Shown here: positions 8,743-18,319 of the stretch, one piece after another
Layout of the letters: every line of letters starts with the position of its first letter
Position numbering within the stretch: position 1 is the stretch's first letter
Assembly (NCBI GenBank): GCA_947475735.1
Contig: CANJLQ010000007.1
Coordinates: 62,001 to 126,000, forward strand
Direction of reading: 5' to 3'
Source: Caulobacteraceae bacterium
GTDB taxonomy: Bacteria > Pseudomonadota > Alphaproteobacteria > Caulobacterales > Caulobacteraceae
Length of the DNA: 64,000 nt
The notes under the pieces: model-generated
The model's database searches: none
What the model was told of the DNA's origin: nothing
What the model saw: only the letters and a program-made list of their open reading frames with translations
Made by a program: the position numbers and the translations under genes

Positions 8743-9738
8743 TTAGCCCGCACGACGCGCCGCCGCCATCTCCGTCGCCAGTCGAATGGCGGCGATCATG
8801 CTGTCGGGACGAGCCAGGCCCTTGCCCGCGATCTCGAACCCCGTGCCGTGGTCGGGCGAGGTGCGGATCAGGGGCAAGCCCAGGGTGGCGTTCACCCCGC
8901 CCCAGAAGTCCATCGTCTTGACCGGGATCAGGGCCTGGTCGTGGTACAGGCAGATCGCCGCGTCATAGGTCGCGCGCGCCTCGTCGTGGAACATCGTGTC
9001 CGCGGGCAGGGGGTCGGTGATCACGATGCCCTCGGTCCTCAGGCTGTGGGCGGCGGGCTTCAGAACGTCGATCTCCTGAAGGCCCAGGGCCCCGCCTTCG
9101 CCGGCGTGGGGGTTCAGCGCCGCCAGGGCGAGGCGCGGCCGGGCGATTCCGAAGTCGCGCCGCAGCGCCTCATGGACCACGCGCGCCGTGCGACAGACGC
9201 GTTCGACGGTGACGAGCTCCGGCACCTGATCGAGGGCGACGTGAATGGTCACCAGACAGGCGCGCAGATCGCGGGCCGTCAGCATCATGACCGGTCCCCG
9301 GGTGCCCGCGAACGGAGCGTCGGCGCTGAGTTCGGCGATGAATTCGGTATGGCCGGGAAAGCGGAAGCCGGCAGCGTAGAGCGGGGCCTTGGCGATCGGC
9401 GCGGTCACAAGCCCCGAGGCCTCGCCCGACAGACACAGATTAACCGCGCGTTCGATCCAGTCGGCGACGACTCCGGCGTTGCGCACGTCGGGCGACCCCT
9501 GCGTGACGGGCGCGGGCGCGGGGTGGTGCAGGACCGGAAGCGCACGTCCGAAGACCCCCGACGCCTCGGGAGGATACAGGATCTCGGCGACCGGCACGCC
9601 CTGCGCGGCCAGCAGACGCGCGTCGCCGACGACGAAGAAGGGCGTCTCGCCCTTCAGGTTCGACCAGGCCTTGCCGATCACCTCCGGTCCGATCCCGGCG
9701 GGCTCGCCCAGGCTCAAGACCAGAGGGCCAGAGGGCAC
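8743..9738 (-). CDS. pdxA: 4-hydroxythreonine-4-phosphate dehydrogenase PdxA
   Basis: Oxidises 4-phosphohydroxy-L-threonine in pyridoxal phosphate synthesis. The 331-residue protein starts with the family signature LGEPAGIGPEV (10-20). The metal ligands are His166 (TIHVALDQV), His211 (NPHAGEGG) and His266 (YHDQALIPVK). The start codon is GTG (9738-9736) just after the surA stop. Length is standard. It is transcribed with surA and rsmA. Confidence 0.96.
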   Translation of the reverse strand: MPSGPLVLSLGEPAGIGPEVIGKAWSNLKGETPFFVVGDARLLAAQGVPVAEILYPPEASGVFGRALPVLHHPAPAPVTQGSPDVRNAGVVADWIERAVNLCLSGEASGLVTAPIAKAPLYAAGFRFPGHTEFIAELSADAPFAGTRGPVMMLTARDLRACLVTIHVALDQVPELVTVERVCRTARVVHEALRRDFGIARPRLALAALNPHAGEGGALGLQEIDVLKPAAHSLRTEGIVITDPLPADTMFHDEARATYDAAICLYHDQALIPVKTMDFWGGVNATLGLPLIRTSPDHGTGFEIAGKGLARPDSMIAAIRLATEMAAARRAG

Positions 9739-9741
9739 GGC

Positions 9742-11091
9742 CTACTTCAGTTCGATCAGGGCGTCGGCGCGCAGGTCGCGGATGTATCTGCGGGCCAGCA
9801 TCGCCAGGTTCTGGTTCTGCAGACGCAGTTCGACCTCGCGATAGGTCGGGACATCGGACCCGCCCACGCGGCGACCGCAGACGGCGACCAGGTGGAGGCC
9901 CAGCGGCGTCCGGACCGGGCTGGAGACTGTGCCGACCTCGGCCGAGCGGGCGATCTGCTGGAACTGCGGCGCCAGGTTCGCCACGTCGCTCTCGCCGAGA
10001 TCCGACCCCAGAAGACCGTTCTCGGAGGCGGTCCGGTCCAGCATGTTGTCGCAGGTCAGGCTGGGCTGGAGCGCGGTCAGGCGCTGGGTCGCCCCGGCGA
10101 CCTCGGCCTCGCTGGCGGTCTCCGGCAGTTCGATCATGGCCTGTTTCAGGTTGACCAGGCTGGTCGCGGCGCCCGCGCGTTTGTCGCGCATGTAGACAAT
10201 ATAGACGCCACCCTCGACGGGTATCGGACGGGACAGCTGGCCGGTCTCCAGGCTGTCGAACGCCGCCTGAAGGGCGGGCTGGACGGTCCCCTGGACGATC
10301 CAGCCGGCGTCGCCGCCGCGCGCGGCCGAAGGCGCGGCCGAGAACTGGCGAGCCACGGCCTGGAAGGGCGCGCCCTGGACCATCTGGGCGACCAACTGCT
10401 CGGCGCCGGCCAAGGCGGCCTGTTGGCCGCCGACGCGCGAGGCCTCGATATAGATTTCGCCGATCAAGTACTGGGGCTTGGACGCGGCCTCCGACAACTG
10501 GCGCAGGTTCTGCTCGACCTGGGCGCGGCTGACCCGCGCGCGGGTGTTGAAGCGGCCTCCAACCAGCTGCCGCCAGCCGATCTCCGTGCGCAGCTGTTGC
10601 CTCAGTTGGTCTGGACGGATCCCGCCCTGGGCCAGGAAGGCCACATACTGATCGGGCGTGGTCCCGGCGTCTTGGGCCATGGCCGCGATTTCCTGGTTCA
10701 CCTCTTCGTCGGTGATCACCAGGGACTCGTAGTTCGCGATCTCCTGGGCCTGGAGACGTTCCTCGATCAGGGCCTGCAGCGCCTGTTGCTGGATCGCCGG
10801 AATGTTTTCCTCGGTCGGCTGGACCTGGCTCATGGCGATGACCGTCAGCATGCGCTGGCGCAGGTCGAAGCCGGTTATGATCTGATCATTGACCGTGGCG
10901 ACGATGCCGTCGGCCAGGCGAAACTCGGGCGCGGGCGTCGCCGGGGCCACCGGTGCCTGCTCTGCCGCAGGGTCCAGCGTGCCGGCGGCCTGCCCGGACG
11001 GAGCGGGTACGCCCTGCGGAGACTGAGCGATCGCCGAGCCGGCGACCAGCGCGGCCATCGCGACCCCGGTCGTAATACGCATCAAACCCAT
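9742..11091 (-). CDS. surA: Periplasmic chaperone and peptidyl-prolyl isomerase SurA
   Basis: Escorts outer-membrane proteins through the periplasm. The 449-residue precursor has a signal peptide (about 1-23, ending AIAQ), a SurA N-terminal helical domain with ATVNDQIITGFDLRQR and a following ALIEERLQ helix, one clear parvulin domain (roughly 195-300, GEIYIEA to VYIVYMRDKR) and a C-terminal part that may hold a degenerate second one. ATG 11091 is chosen because AGGA lies 6-7 bases upstream. It sits 74 bp after lptD, whose product depends on SurA in E. coli. Confidence 0.93.
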   Translation of the reverse strand: MGLMRITTGVAMAALVAGSAIAQSPQGVPAPSGQAAGTLDPAAEQAPVAPATPAPEFRLADGIVATVNDQIITGFDLRQRMLTVIAMSQVQPTEENIPAIQQQALQALIEERLQAQEIANYESLVITDEEVNQEIAAMAQDAGTTPDQYVAFLAQGGIRPDQLRQQLRTEIGWRQLVGGRFNTRARVSRAQVEQNLRQLSEAASKPQYLIGEIYIEASRVGGQQAALAGAEQLVAQMVQGAPFQAVARQFSAAPSAARGGDAGWIVQGTVQPALQAAFDSLETGQLSRPIPVEGGVYIVYMRDKRAGAATSLVNLKQAMIELPETASEAEVAGATQRLTALQPSLTCDNMLDRTASENGLLGSDLGESDVANLAPQFQQIARSAEVGTVSSPVRTPLGLHLVAVCGRRVGGSDVPTYREVELRLQNQNLAMLARRYIRDLRADALIELK

Positions 11092-11164
11092 CGTTCGTCC
11101 TGATTCCCTGGAAGCCCTGCCGTTCGGTTTCACACCGGGCGGGCGTATGCCTTACGCCTCATGC

Positions 11165-13606
11165 CTAACGCAGTCCGTTCGATCCATAGCCTGACCCTCC
11201 AAAAGTGGCGAGGTTTAGACGAAAGAAGACCCCGTCGGACGGCCCGGTGGGCCTGACCCGCGTGTTGTCGCGCCGATACCCCACCTCGATGCGGAAGCAA
11301 TCGTCGTCGAACAGAAGCCCGACCTCGGACCTTGTGATCAGGTCGCGCTCCAGGTCGGCGATGCCCGCGATCGTGACGCCCCAGTTGCCATAGACGAACT
11401 GCTGGGCGGCGACCTGAACGAACTCGTAGTTGCGGTTCAGCGGCCCGTCGAGCGGATTGGACCGGTCCAGGATGTAGCTGACCGTGGCCAGGTTGCGCCG
11501 TCCCCAGCGACCGTCGACAGCGGTCTCGGCCCGGCGCAGGTCGCCCGACCCGTCGATGGTGGCGTGTCCCCAACCGCGGACGCGGTCCGAAGGTTTGAAC
11601 TCGGCCTGCACGACCCAGTCGGAGGTCTGGGCGGCCAAACCTGTCGGGTCGTAGAGCCGCGAAGGATCGTCCGGGATCGGCACGCGGAAGCCGTCCTGTT
11701 CGGCGTCTCGCATGCTGCGCCCGACGAACAGGCTTGCACTGCGGCTCTGGTCCCAGCGCAGCGTGGTCCGGACGCCGGCGGTCAGGCGCACGCCACCCTC
11801 CAGCAGGTCATGACCGGGGAAGCGATCGACCCGGAACAGAGACGCCTGGTCGAGCTCCAGCGTCTCTGCGTCCTCATTGGGAATGCGCGGATCAAGGTCC
11901 GGATCGGTCGAGACCGAGATCTGGCCCATCGGCTCCACGATCAGGTCGGCCCCATCGGCCAGCCGACGGATCAGCGGATAGCTGACGTCCAGACCGATCG
12001 TGGCCCGCTCGCGCGTGATCGTCTCATTCTCGAGCCCGAGGATCGGGGGCAGGTCGTCGACCGAATAGACGTCGACCCGTCCGTCCACGAAGGCCTCGTA
12101 GCGGATGCCGGCGGGCGCGATGAAGGCCCGCCGCCAGTCGAACTGACCGGTGATGCGCCGACTGTCCACGCCGGGCAGCCCCAGCGTCGATCCGGGGGGG
12201 ATGATCTCGGGTCTCAGGACTGGGCTGCCGAAGTAGCGCTCGCGGTACAGCGACACGGCCGAGCCGCGCAGTCTCAGCCGGCCACCCAGCACGGCCGCGC
12301 TCGGCTCCCAGCGCCCATCGATCAGGGGCGCGACCAGCGGCAGGGTGTCGTCGTCCTCGAACACGTTCAGGGCCGGCGTGATTGGATCGAACCGCGACAC
12401 GCGCAGCGATTGGATCGAGAAGGCCGCGACCGACAGATAGGAGCGCTCCGTCTGGCGCTCGGCATACAGCTGGCTGATCAGGCGCCGCTGATCGCCGTAG
12501 TAGAGGCCGTTGTCCTGATAGGGGTCCTGGACGTCATAGCGGTCGAACAGGGTCTTGTCGGAGGTCCGCTCGGCTGTGAAGCCCCAGCGCCAGGGGCCAG
12601 CCGGATCGAAGCGGCCATAGCCGAGAAAATAGCTGCGCGCGGTGCGGTCACCGAAGTCGACGTTGGACTCGGCGTCGCCGTCTCCGTCCAGGTCGAAGTC
12701 GCCGAAGTTGCGGGCATAGGTCGCTCCGCCGCGCAGCACGACGGTGCCGTCGGCGAACCGACGGCGCCATTGCAGGTTCAGGAACGGCAGGACCCGGGTG
12801 TTGAACTGGGGGCTGATCAACCAGTCCTCGGAAGGCGACACGACCTGCAGGTAGGGCGTCTCGACCGACAGGCCGCGCCCGGAGTCATAGTTGAAGCTGG
12901 GCACGAGGAAGCCGGACGCCCGCTCGACCGTCGGGTCCGGATGCGCGAACGCCGGCAGCCAGAGCACCGGCACGCCGCCCAGTTTGAACACGGCGTTGCG
13001 ATACAGGATCGCCCGCAGTTCCTCGTCCTGGACGACCGTCTCGGCCTGGATCGACAGGCTGGGTTCTTTCGGGTTCCCCTCGGCGTCGCAGATGGGACAG
13101 GGGGTGAAGATGGCGTAGTTCAGCTCGTTGACGTTCTCGCTGCGACGCACTGCGGTCGCGGCCATCAGGCTGGCCCCGCTGGTCAGTCGCGTGGCGAAGT
13201 CGACGGCGACGCCCGCGCGCAGGTCCTCGTCGAGTTCCAGGTGACTGGCGAAGACGCGGTTCTGTTCGGGGTCGGTCAATTCGACATCGCCGTCGGCGGT
13301 GCCGATCCCGCGCGCGATGTCGAAGGTGAGGCTGCGCCCTCTCAGGGTGTGACCCTGGTATCGGGCGAAGACGGGGTCGGTCTCGCCCGTCGCGGAGATC
13401 AGATCACCGATGCGGCCGGCCTGTTCGGCCTCGATGTAGAGGGCGTCGGTAGCCAGGCCGTCGGGGGCCGGCCGGATGTCGGGCGCGCGAGGCGCTGCGG
13501 CCGTCTGGGCCTCCGCCAGACCGGGCAGGCAGGCAAGCGCCGCCGCACCGGCCAGCAGGCGGGCGCGCAGGGCGTTCTTGCGTGTGACGGGGCCACCGGA
13601 CCGCAT
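11165..13606 (-). CDS. lptD: LPS-assembly outer-membrane protein LptD
   Basis: Inserts lipopolysaccharide into the outer leaflet together with LptE. The 813-residue precursor has a signal peptide (about 1-34, ending AEAQ), an OstA/LptA-like periplasmic domain (about 50-150), and a long beta-barrel (LptD domain) in the remainder. The Cys pair in the TPCPICDAEGNP segment is typical of alphaproteobacterial LptD, where disulfides help gate the protein. It sits between lptG and surA on the minus strand, so LPS transport genes F, G and D are encoded together. Confidence 0.95.
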   Translation of the reverse strand: MRSGGPVTRKNALRARLLAGAAALACLPGLAEAQTAAAPRAPDIRPAPDGLATDALYIEAEQAGRIGDLISATGETDPVFARYQGHTLRGRSLTFDIARGIGTADGDVELTDPEQNRVFASHLELDEDLRAGVAVDFATRLTSGASLMAATAVRRSENVNELNYAIFTPCPICDAEGNPKEPSLSIQAETVVQDEELRAILYRNAVFKLGGVPVLWLPAFAHPDPTVERASGFLVPSFNYDSGRGLSVETPYLQVVSPSEDWLISPQFNTRVLPFLNLQWRRRFADGTVVLRGGATYARNFGDFDLDGDGDAESNVDFGDRTARSYFLGYGRFDPAGPWRWGFTAERTSDKTLFDRYDVQDPYQDNGLYYGDQRRLISQLYAERQTERSYLSVAAFSIQSLRVSRFDPITPALNVFEDDDTLPLVAPLIDGRWEPSAAVLGGRLRLRGSAVSLYRERYFGSPVLRPEIIPPGSTLGLPGVDSRRITGQFDWRRAFIAPAGIRYEAFVDGRVDVYSVDDLPPILGLENETITRERATIGLDVSYPLIRRLADGADLIVEPMGQISVSTDPDLDPRIPNEDAETLELDQASLFRVDRFPGHDLLEGGVRLTAGVRTTLRWDQSRSASLFVGRSMRDAEQDGFRVPIPDDPSRLYDPTGLAAQTSDWVVQAEFKPSDRVRGWGHATIDGSGDLRRAETAVDGRWGRRNLATVSYILDRSNPLDGPLNRNYEFVQVAAQQFVYGNWGVTIAGIADLERDLITRSEVGLLFDDDCFRIEVGYRRDNTRVRPTGPSDGVFFRLNLATFGGSGYGSNGLR

Positions 13607-13648
13607 GGATTTCGATACCGCTCCTGATAGCCCCCGCCGAGGCTCCGC

Positions 13649-14800
13649 TTAGCCGTCTTCGGTATAGAACAGCAAGGTGAAGGCGGCGAGCGCCGTCAGC
13701 ACCGCCGGCAGCCAGGCCGCCACGATCGGCGGCACCACCTCGGCCGAGCCCATGGCCGCCGAGAACTGGTTCAGAAAAAAGAAGGCGAAGCCCAGCACGA
13801 CCGCCGACACCGCCATCCGCGCCAGATCGCCCAGGCGCATGAGCCGCAGCGAGAAGGCGGCGGCGAGGATCGTCATGGCCGCGAACGTCAGGGGCGTCGA
13901 CAGAAGCTGCTGGAACCGCAGCTGATAGGCGGTCGAGGAGAAGCCCGCGTCCTCGATCCGCCGGATCTGGCCGGGCAGGGACCAAAAGGGCGTGGATTGC
14001 GGCCGTGCGAACCGCTCGAACGCCTCCTCGTCGGCCAGAGCCGAGGGCAGATCGAGCGTGGCGTAGCGCATGGCGCGCTGGCCGGTCTGGGCCCCCACGG
14101 CGTCGAACAGCCGCCAGCGGCCGGCCGACAGGCTGGCGGCTCGGGCATCGATCCGTTCGGTGAAGGCGCGGCGGCCGTTCGGGTCGGTGGTGTAGATGAA
14201 AAAGGTCACGTCCAGCAGCCGGGCGTTGGCGCGGTCCTGACGTCCGGCGCGAATGACCATCTGGCGCGGCCCGTCGCCCTCGCGCAGCCAGATGGCCTGC
14301 TGCTGTTCGTCGCCGCTCATCACCGAGCCCGAGATGCGCTGGCGCTCGCGCTGGAACAGGCCATCGCCCGACGCCGCCAGAGGCCCGATCACCGTCACCG
14401 TCAGAACGCCCGCGACAAGGGCCGCACCGGCCGCAGGCAGAACGAACCGCCAGGCCGAGACCCCCGCCGCGCGCATGGCCACCAGTTCCGAGCGCCGGTT
14501 CAGGCTGACGAAGGCCGACAGGGTCCCGAACAGAAAGACGAACGGCAGAAGCTGGACGATCACCGCCGGGCTCTTGATCAGCATCAGTCCCAGAATCCGC
14601 AGACCCGAAAGATCGGTGTCGGAGCCCAGCCCGCGCGAGATCTCGACGAAGTCGATCAGCATCACCAGGGCCGAGATCACGCCCAAAGCGACGGCGAGGG
14701 ACCGCGCCAACTGGATCAGCACATACCGTTCGATCCGCCCCAGTCGCAGCGCGCTGAGCACGTGCCGCGGCGCGGCGGAGAGTGAGCCGAGCGCCGTCAT
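13649..14800 (-). CDS. lptG: LPS export permease LptG
   Basis: One of the two membrane subunits of the LptB2FG ABC transporter that extracts LPS from the inner membrane. The 383-residue YjgP/YjgQ protein has three N-terminal membrane helices, a periplasmic beta-jellyroll region (about 115-260) and three C-terminal helices. The second helix is followed by the family stretch SLNRRSELVAMRAAGVS. ATG 14800 overlaps the lptF stop as ATGA, so coupled translation is likely, as expected for a heterodimer. Confidence 0.94.
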   Translation of the reverse strand: MTALGSLSAAPRHVLSALRLGRIERYVLIQLARSLAVALGVISALVMLIDFVEISRGLGSDTDLSGLRILGLMLIKSPAVIVQLLPFVFLFGTLSAFVSLNRRSELVAMRAAGVSAWRFVLPAAGAALVAGVLTVTVIGPLAASGDGLFQRERQRISGSVMSGDEQQQAIWLREGDGPRQMVIRAGRQDRANARLLDVTFFIYTTDPNGRRAFTERIDARAASLSAGRWRLFDAVGAQTGQRAMRYATLDLPSALADEEAFERFARPQSTPFWSLPGQIRRIEDAGFSSTAYQLRFQQLLSTPLTFAAMTILAAAFSLRLMRLGDLARMAVSAVVLGFAFFFLNQFSAAMGSAEVVPPIVAAWLPAVLTALAAFTLLFYTEDG

Positions 14801-15975
14801 GCGAAACGCTCCCTGAGCGCCGACAGCGACCATCCACTCGCGCGTCGCGGCTTAAGCGCCCGGAACAGCAGGCGCAGCGAGACGGCCGTCGCGGCGATCG
14901 GCAGCAGATACTGCAAGACGTTCAGCCACCCGTTCCAGGCGCTGGCGGCGACCACGGCATATCCGACGATCCGGACCAGCAGGAAGGCGGCAGAGGCCTT
15001 GGCGATCCGCCCGCTGTAGCCGGTTCGGCTAAAGGCCCCGCCCAGGATCGCCGTCAGGGCCATGGCCATGGCGGTCAGGGCGTACAGCGGCGAGGACAGG
15101 CGGGCGTGGGCCTCGGCAAGAAGCTCGCCGCGCGAGCCGGCCGTCGTGATCAGCTGGGGTGTCGGCGAGAACAGCTGGCCCATCCACAGATCGGCGGGCT
15201 TGTAGCGGATCGTCTGATCGTCGCTGACATACTGGCCCAGCGGGAAGACATAGCCGTCGAACGACAGTTGCTGCAGGACGCCGGCCGAGCTGTACTGCTG
15301 CCAGGAGCCCGCCTGCATCGTCAGCACGGGTTGTCCGTCGACGCGACCGAACCGGGCTTCGGACGCGTCCCATGTGGTCACGTCCTCGCCGTCCTCGATG
15401 TAGATGAACAGGTTCTTGAGCAGACCGTTCTGCTCGATCTCCTGGACATAGACGGTCAGGCCGTTGGGTCCCTGGACGAAACGGCCTTCCTCGACCAGCA
15501 GGGCGGCCAGATCGGTGCGGATCTCGAACGCCTGCTCACGCGAGCTGCGTTGGGCCCAGGGCTGGACCACCACATTGGTGATCAACATGACGACGGCGAC
15601 GGCGGCCGCCAGGCGCGCGGCCGGCTCGATCATGCGCCAGCGGGTCATGCCGCTGGCGTAGGCTGCGGTCAGCTCCTGCTCGCGTTGCAGCCGCGTCAGG
15701 GCGATCAGGGCTCCGACGAACAGGCCGATCGGCAGGATCACGGCGAACAGCTGCGGCACCGCCAGCAGGGTCAGCTTCAGCATCACCCAGACGCTCTGGC
15801 CCCGTTCGACGATGACCTCCAGTTGGTCCAGGCTCTGACTCAGGATGCCGATTCCAGCCAGCGATCCGCAGGCGCCCAGGACGGGCAGCGAGATCTGGCG
15901 GAAAAGATAGCGTTGAATCAGGGTCATGCGGGCGATGGAAATCACCCGGTTGCGGGCGCGGACGTAGCGGCGCAT
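14797..15975 (-). CDS. lptF: LPS export permease LptF
   Basis: Partner of LptG in the inner-membrane LPS exporter. The 392-residue protein has the same layout: helices near 30-50, 65-90 and 110-130, a periplasmic jellyroll, then three C-terminal helices. The stretch TRLQREQELTAAYASGMTRWRM matches the cytoplasmic coupling segment of the family. The start is taken at ATG 15975; ATG 15927 (MTLIQRYLFRQ) is also possible and closer to the usual family N-terminus. It is divergent from pepA across a 99-bp gap; the lptF/pepA divergence is also seen in E. coli. Confidence 0.93.
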   Translation of the reverse strand: MRRYVRARNRVISIARMTLIQRYLFRQISLPVLGACGSLAGIGILSQSLDQLEVIVERGQSVWVMLKLTLLAVPQLFAVILPIGLFVGALIALTRLQREQELTAAYASGMTRWRMIEPAARLAAAVAVVMLITNVVVQPWAQRSSREQAFEIRTDLAALLVEEGRFVQGPNGLTVYVQEIEQNGLLKNLFIYIEDGEDVTTWDASEARFGRVDGQPVLTMQAGSWQQYSSAGVLQQLSFDGYVFPLGQYVSDDQTIRYKPADLWMGQLFSPTPQLITTAGSRGELLAEAHARLSSPLYALTAMAMALTAILGGAFSRTGYSGRIAKASAAFLLVRIVGYAVVAASAWNGWLNVLQYLLPIAATAVSLRLLFRALKPRRASGWSLSALRERFA

Positions 15976-16074
15976 CTAATACACGCGCTGGCCAGCCGCC
16001 GACAATGGCGGCTATAGCCAAGCTTCACAGTATCAACGACCGGGCTGCGAACCCGGCTGGAGTCCGCTTTTCCC

Positions 16075-17547
16075 ATGCAGATCGATTTCGTCTCCGACGC
16101 CCACCGCGCGGGTGCCCTCGCCATCCTCGTTCACGACGGCCGCGCCCTGGCCGGCGCGGGCAGCGAACACGACAAGGCGGCCTCCGGCAGCCTGGCGAAG
16201 GCGATGTCTGCGAGCCGGTTCACGGGTGGCGCTAACGCGACGACGCTGGTCGCGGCTCCGGCCGGCCTGTCGGCCGATCTGGTGGTGCTCAGCGGGGCGG
16301 GCGACCCGGCCAAGTTCGACGACCTGGCGCTGGAGACCGCCGTCGGCGCGGCCTATCACGCGGTCAAGCTGTCAGGGCTGGAGACGCTGACCATCGACCT
16401 CAGCCATCTCTCGACCGACCAGGCCGCGCGCGCCGCCTTCGCCGTTCGCCTCGCCGCGTATCGCTTCGACAAGTATCGGACCAAGGAAAAGCCGGACAAG
16501 ATTCCGTCGATCAAGAGCGTGCATATCGTCACCGCTGACCCCGCCGCCGCCAAGGCCGCGCTGGACCCGCTGAACGCCGTCGCAGACGCCATCTATTTCT
16601 CGCGCGATCTTGTCGCCGAACCCGCCAACGTCCTGTATCCGGCCGAGTTCGCCCGCCGGGTCAAGGAACTGGAGCGTCTCGGTCTGACCATCGAAATCCT
16701 CGGCGAGAAGGAGATGGAGGCGCTGGGGATGCACGTCCTCTTGGGCGTCGGCCAGGGGTCGGTGCGCGAGAGCCAGCTGGCCGTGATCCAGTGGAACGGC
16801 GGCAAGCCCGGCGACCAACCCATCGCCTTCGTCGGCAAGGGCGTCTGTTTCGACACCGGCGGCATTTCCATCAAGCCCGCTCAGGGCATGGAGGACATGA
16901 TCTGGGACATGGGCGGGGCGGCCGCCGTAGCCGGCCTGATGCACGCGCTGGCGGGGCGCAAGGCCAAGGTCAATGCGGTGGGCGTGCTGGGCCTGGTCGA
17001 GAACATGCCCGACGGCAACGCCCAGCGCCCGGGCGATATCGTCAAGTCGATGTCGGGCCAGACGGTCGAGATCATCAACACCGACGCCGAGGGCCGCCTC
17101 GTGCTGGCCGACGCCCTTTGGTACACGCAGGACCGCTTCAAGCCGAAGTTCATGGTCGATCTGGCGACCCTGACCGGGGCCATGATCGTGGCGCTGGGCC
17201 TGGACTACGCCGGTGTCTTCGCCAGTGACGACGCCCTGGCCGACGCCATCCTGGCGGCAGGGCCCAAGGTCAATGAGAACGTCTGGCGCCTTCCGATGCC
17301 GCCCCAGTACGACAAGATCATGGACAGCGTGAACGCCGACGTGAAGAACTCGGCCGGACGCGACGGCGGCTCGATCACGGCCGCCCTGTTCCTGCAGCGC
17401 TTCACCAACGGCGTGCCCTGGGCCCACATCGACATCGCGCCGGTGGCCTGGGTCAACAAGTCGACGCGGCCGACGGTGCCCGACGGCCCGGTGGGCTGGG
17501 GCGTGCGCCTGCTGGACCGCATGGTGGCCGACACCTACGAGGGCTGA
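16075..17547 (+). CDS. pepA: Leucyl aminopeptidase PepA (M17)
   Basis: Removes N-terminal residues from peptides in the cytoplasm; it uses two metal ions. The 490-residue protein has the M17 signature NTDAEGRLVLAD, the upstream FVGKGVCFDTGGISIKP segment with metal ligands and catalytic Lys, and the NSAGRDGGSITAALFL region. The N-terminal domain is the divergent macro-like fold of the family. It is followed 2 bp later by holC, an order known from many proteobacteria. Confidence 0.97.
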   Translation: MQIDFVSDAHRAGALAILVHDGRALAGAGSEHDKAASGSLAKAMSASRFTGGANATTLVAAPAGLSADLVVLSGAGDPAKFDDLALETAVGAAYHAVKLSGLETLTIDLSHLSTDQAARAAFAVRLAAYRFDKYRTKEKPDKIPSIKSVHIVTADPAAAKAALDPLNAVADAIYFSRDLVAEPANVLYPAEFARRVKELERLGLTIEILGEKEMEALGMHVLLGVGQGSVRESQLAVIQWNGGKPGDQPIAFVGKGVCFDTGGISIKPAQGMEDMIWDMGGAAAVAGLMHALAGRKAKVNAVGVLGLVENMPDGNAQRPGDIVKSMSGQTVEIINTDAEGRLVLADALWYTQDRFKPKFMVDLATLTGAMIVALGLDYAGVFASDDALADAILAAGPKVNENVWRLPMPPQYDKIMDSVNADVKNSAGRDGGSITAALFLQRFTNGVPWAHIDIAPVAWVNKSTRPTVPDGPVGWGVRLLDRMVADTYEG

Positions 17548-17549
17548 TC

Positions 17550-18011
17550 GTGGCGGACGGGGCCGGCGAGATCTGGTTCTACCACCTGGAGCGGTCGACG
17601 CTGGACCAGGTGCTGCCGGACCTGCTCGACCGTACCTTGCAGCGGGGTTGGCGGGCTCGGGTGCGTGTGGCCGATACCGATCAACGCCGCGACATCGACG
17701 AGCGGTTGTGGAGCTGGCGGCCCGACAGCTTCCTGGCCCACGGACAGGCGGACGAGCCGCACGCCGAGCGCCAGCCCATCCTGCTGACGGCGGACCACGC
17801 GAACCTTAACGGGTCTCAGGCGCTGTTTATCGTCGACGGGTCAGACATGAGCCTGAAAGAGGAGTTCGAACGGTGCTTCATCATCTTCGACGGTCGCGAC
17901 GAGACGGCGCTGGCGGTGGCCCGGCGGCGCTGGAAGACGCTCAAGGATCAGGGCGCGAACCTGGCCTACTGGAAGCAGTCGGACGAGGGGCGCTGGGAAA
18001 AGGCGGCCTGA
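17550..18011 (+). CDS. holC: DNA polymerase III subunit chi HolC
   Basis: Part of the clamp-loader complex; chi links the polymerase to single-stranded-DNA-binding protein. The 153-residue protein starts with the family pattern IWFYHLERSTLDQVLPDLLDRTLQRGWR and carries RLWSWRPDSFLAHG and QPILLTAD motifs. The start is GTG 17550, 2 bp after the pepA stop. The next gene begins inside or at its 3' end. Confidence 0.94.
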   Translation: MADGAGEIWFYHLERSTLDQVLPDLLDRTLQRGWRARVRVADTDQRRDIDERLWSWRPDSFLAHGQADEPHAERQPILLTADHANLNGSQALFIVDGSDMSLKEEFERCFIIFDGRDETALAVARRRWKTLKDQGANLAYWKQSDEGRWEKAA

Positions 18012-18319
18012 TCGCGGCCTTGTTTCTCGCCGCCTGCTCCTCGACGCCTGAAGCCACCGCGCCCGCCGTGGTCGAGCAGGCCGAACAGAACCCGCCCATC
18101 GGCAGCCGCATGCCCGACGGCGACGAGGACCTGTGCAAGGCGCGCGACCTGCAATATTTGGTGGGACGTCACCGCAACGAGATCCCGGTGCCGGTCGAGG
18201 TGGTCAACCGGCGCGTGGTCTGCACGACCTGCCCGGTGACAATGGACTTCTCGCCCTACCGCCTGAACATCTTTTACAACGCCGAGACCGAGATCGTGGA
18301 GCAGGTTCGATGCGGATGA
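17993..18319 (+). CDS. Small lipoprotein with I78-inhibitor-like domain and CTTCP motif (first of a pair)
   Basis: The reading frame gives a hydrophobic segment ending in the lipobox LAAC, a Pro/Glu linker, then a ~60-residue domain with CKARDLQYLVG, RRVVCTTCPVTMD, SPYRLNI and a final VRCG. The spacing Cys...LVG...TMD..RLN...CG is that of the peptidase inhibitor I78 family (elastase-inhibitor type). The start is unclear. No ATG precedes the lipobox. Options are CTG 17993 behind GAGGGG (giving a lysine in the n-region), CTG 18008 overlapping the holC stop, or GTG 17873 with a 45-residue unusual leader. It is followed by a paralogue with an overlapping start. Target protease is unknown. Confidence 0.7.
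   Translation: MGKGGLIAALFLAACSSTPEATAPAVVEQAEQNPPIGSRMPDGDEDLCKARDLQYLVGRHRNEIPVPVEVVNRRVVCTTCPVTMDFSPYRLNIFYNAETEIVEQVRCG

Noticed and set aside
8659..11103. Very long plus-strand open frame opposite pdxA and surA
   Set aside because: It is the antisense shadow of two well-conserved genes in a high-GC genome, where stop codons are rare; the translation is Arg/Gly/Gln-rich without any motif.
11564..13627. Long plus-strand open frame opposite lptD
   Set aside because: Antisense to a recognised gene; composition is that of a shadow frame and there is no ribosome binding site or family match.
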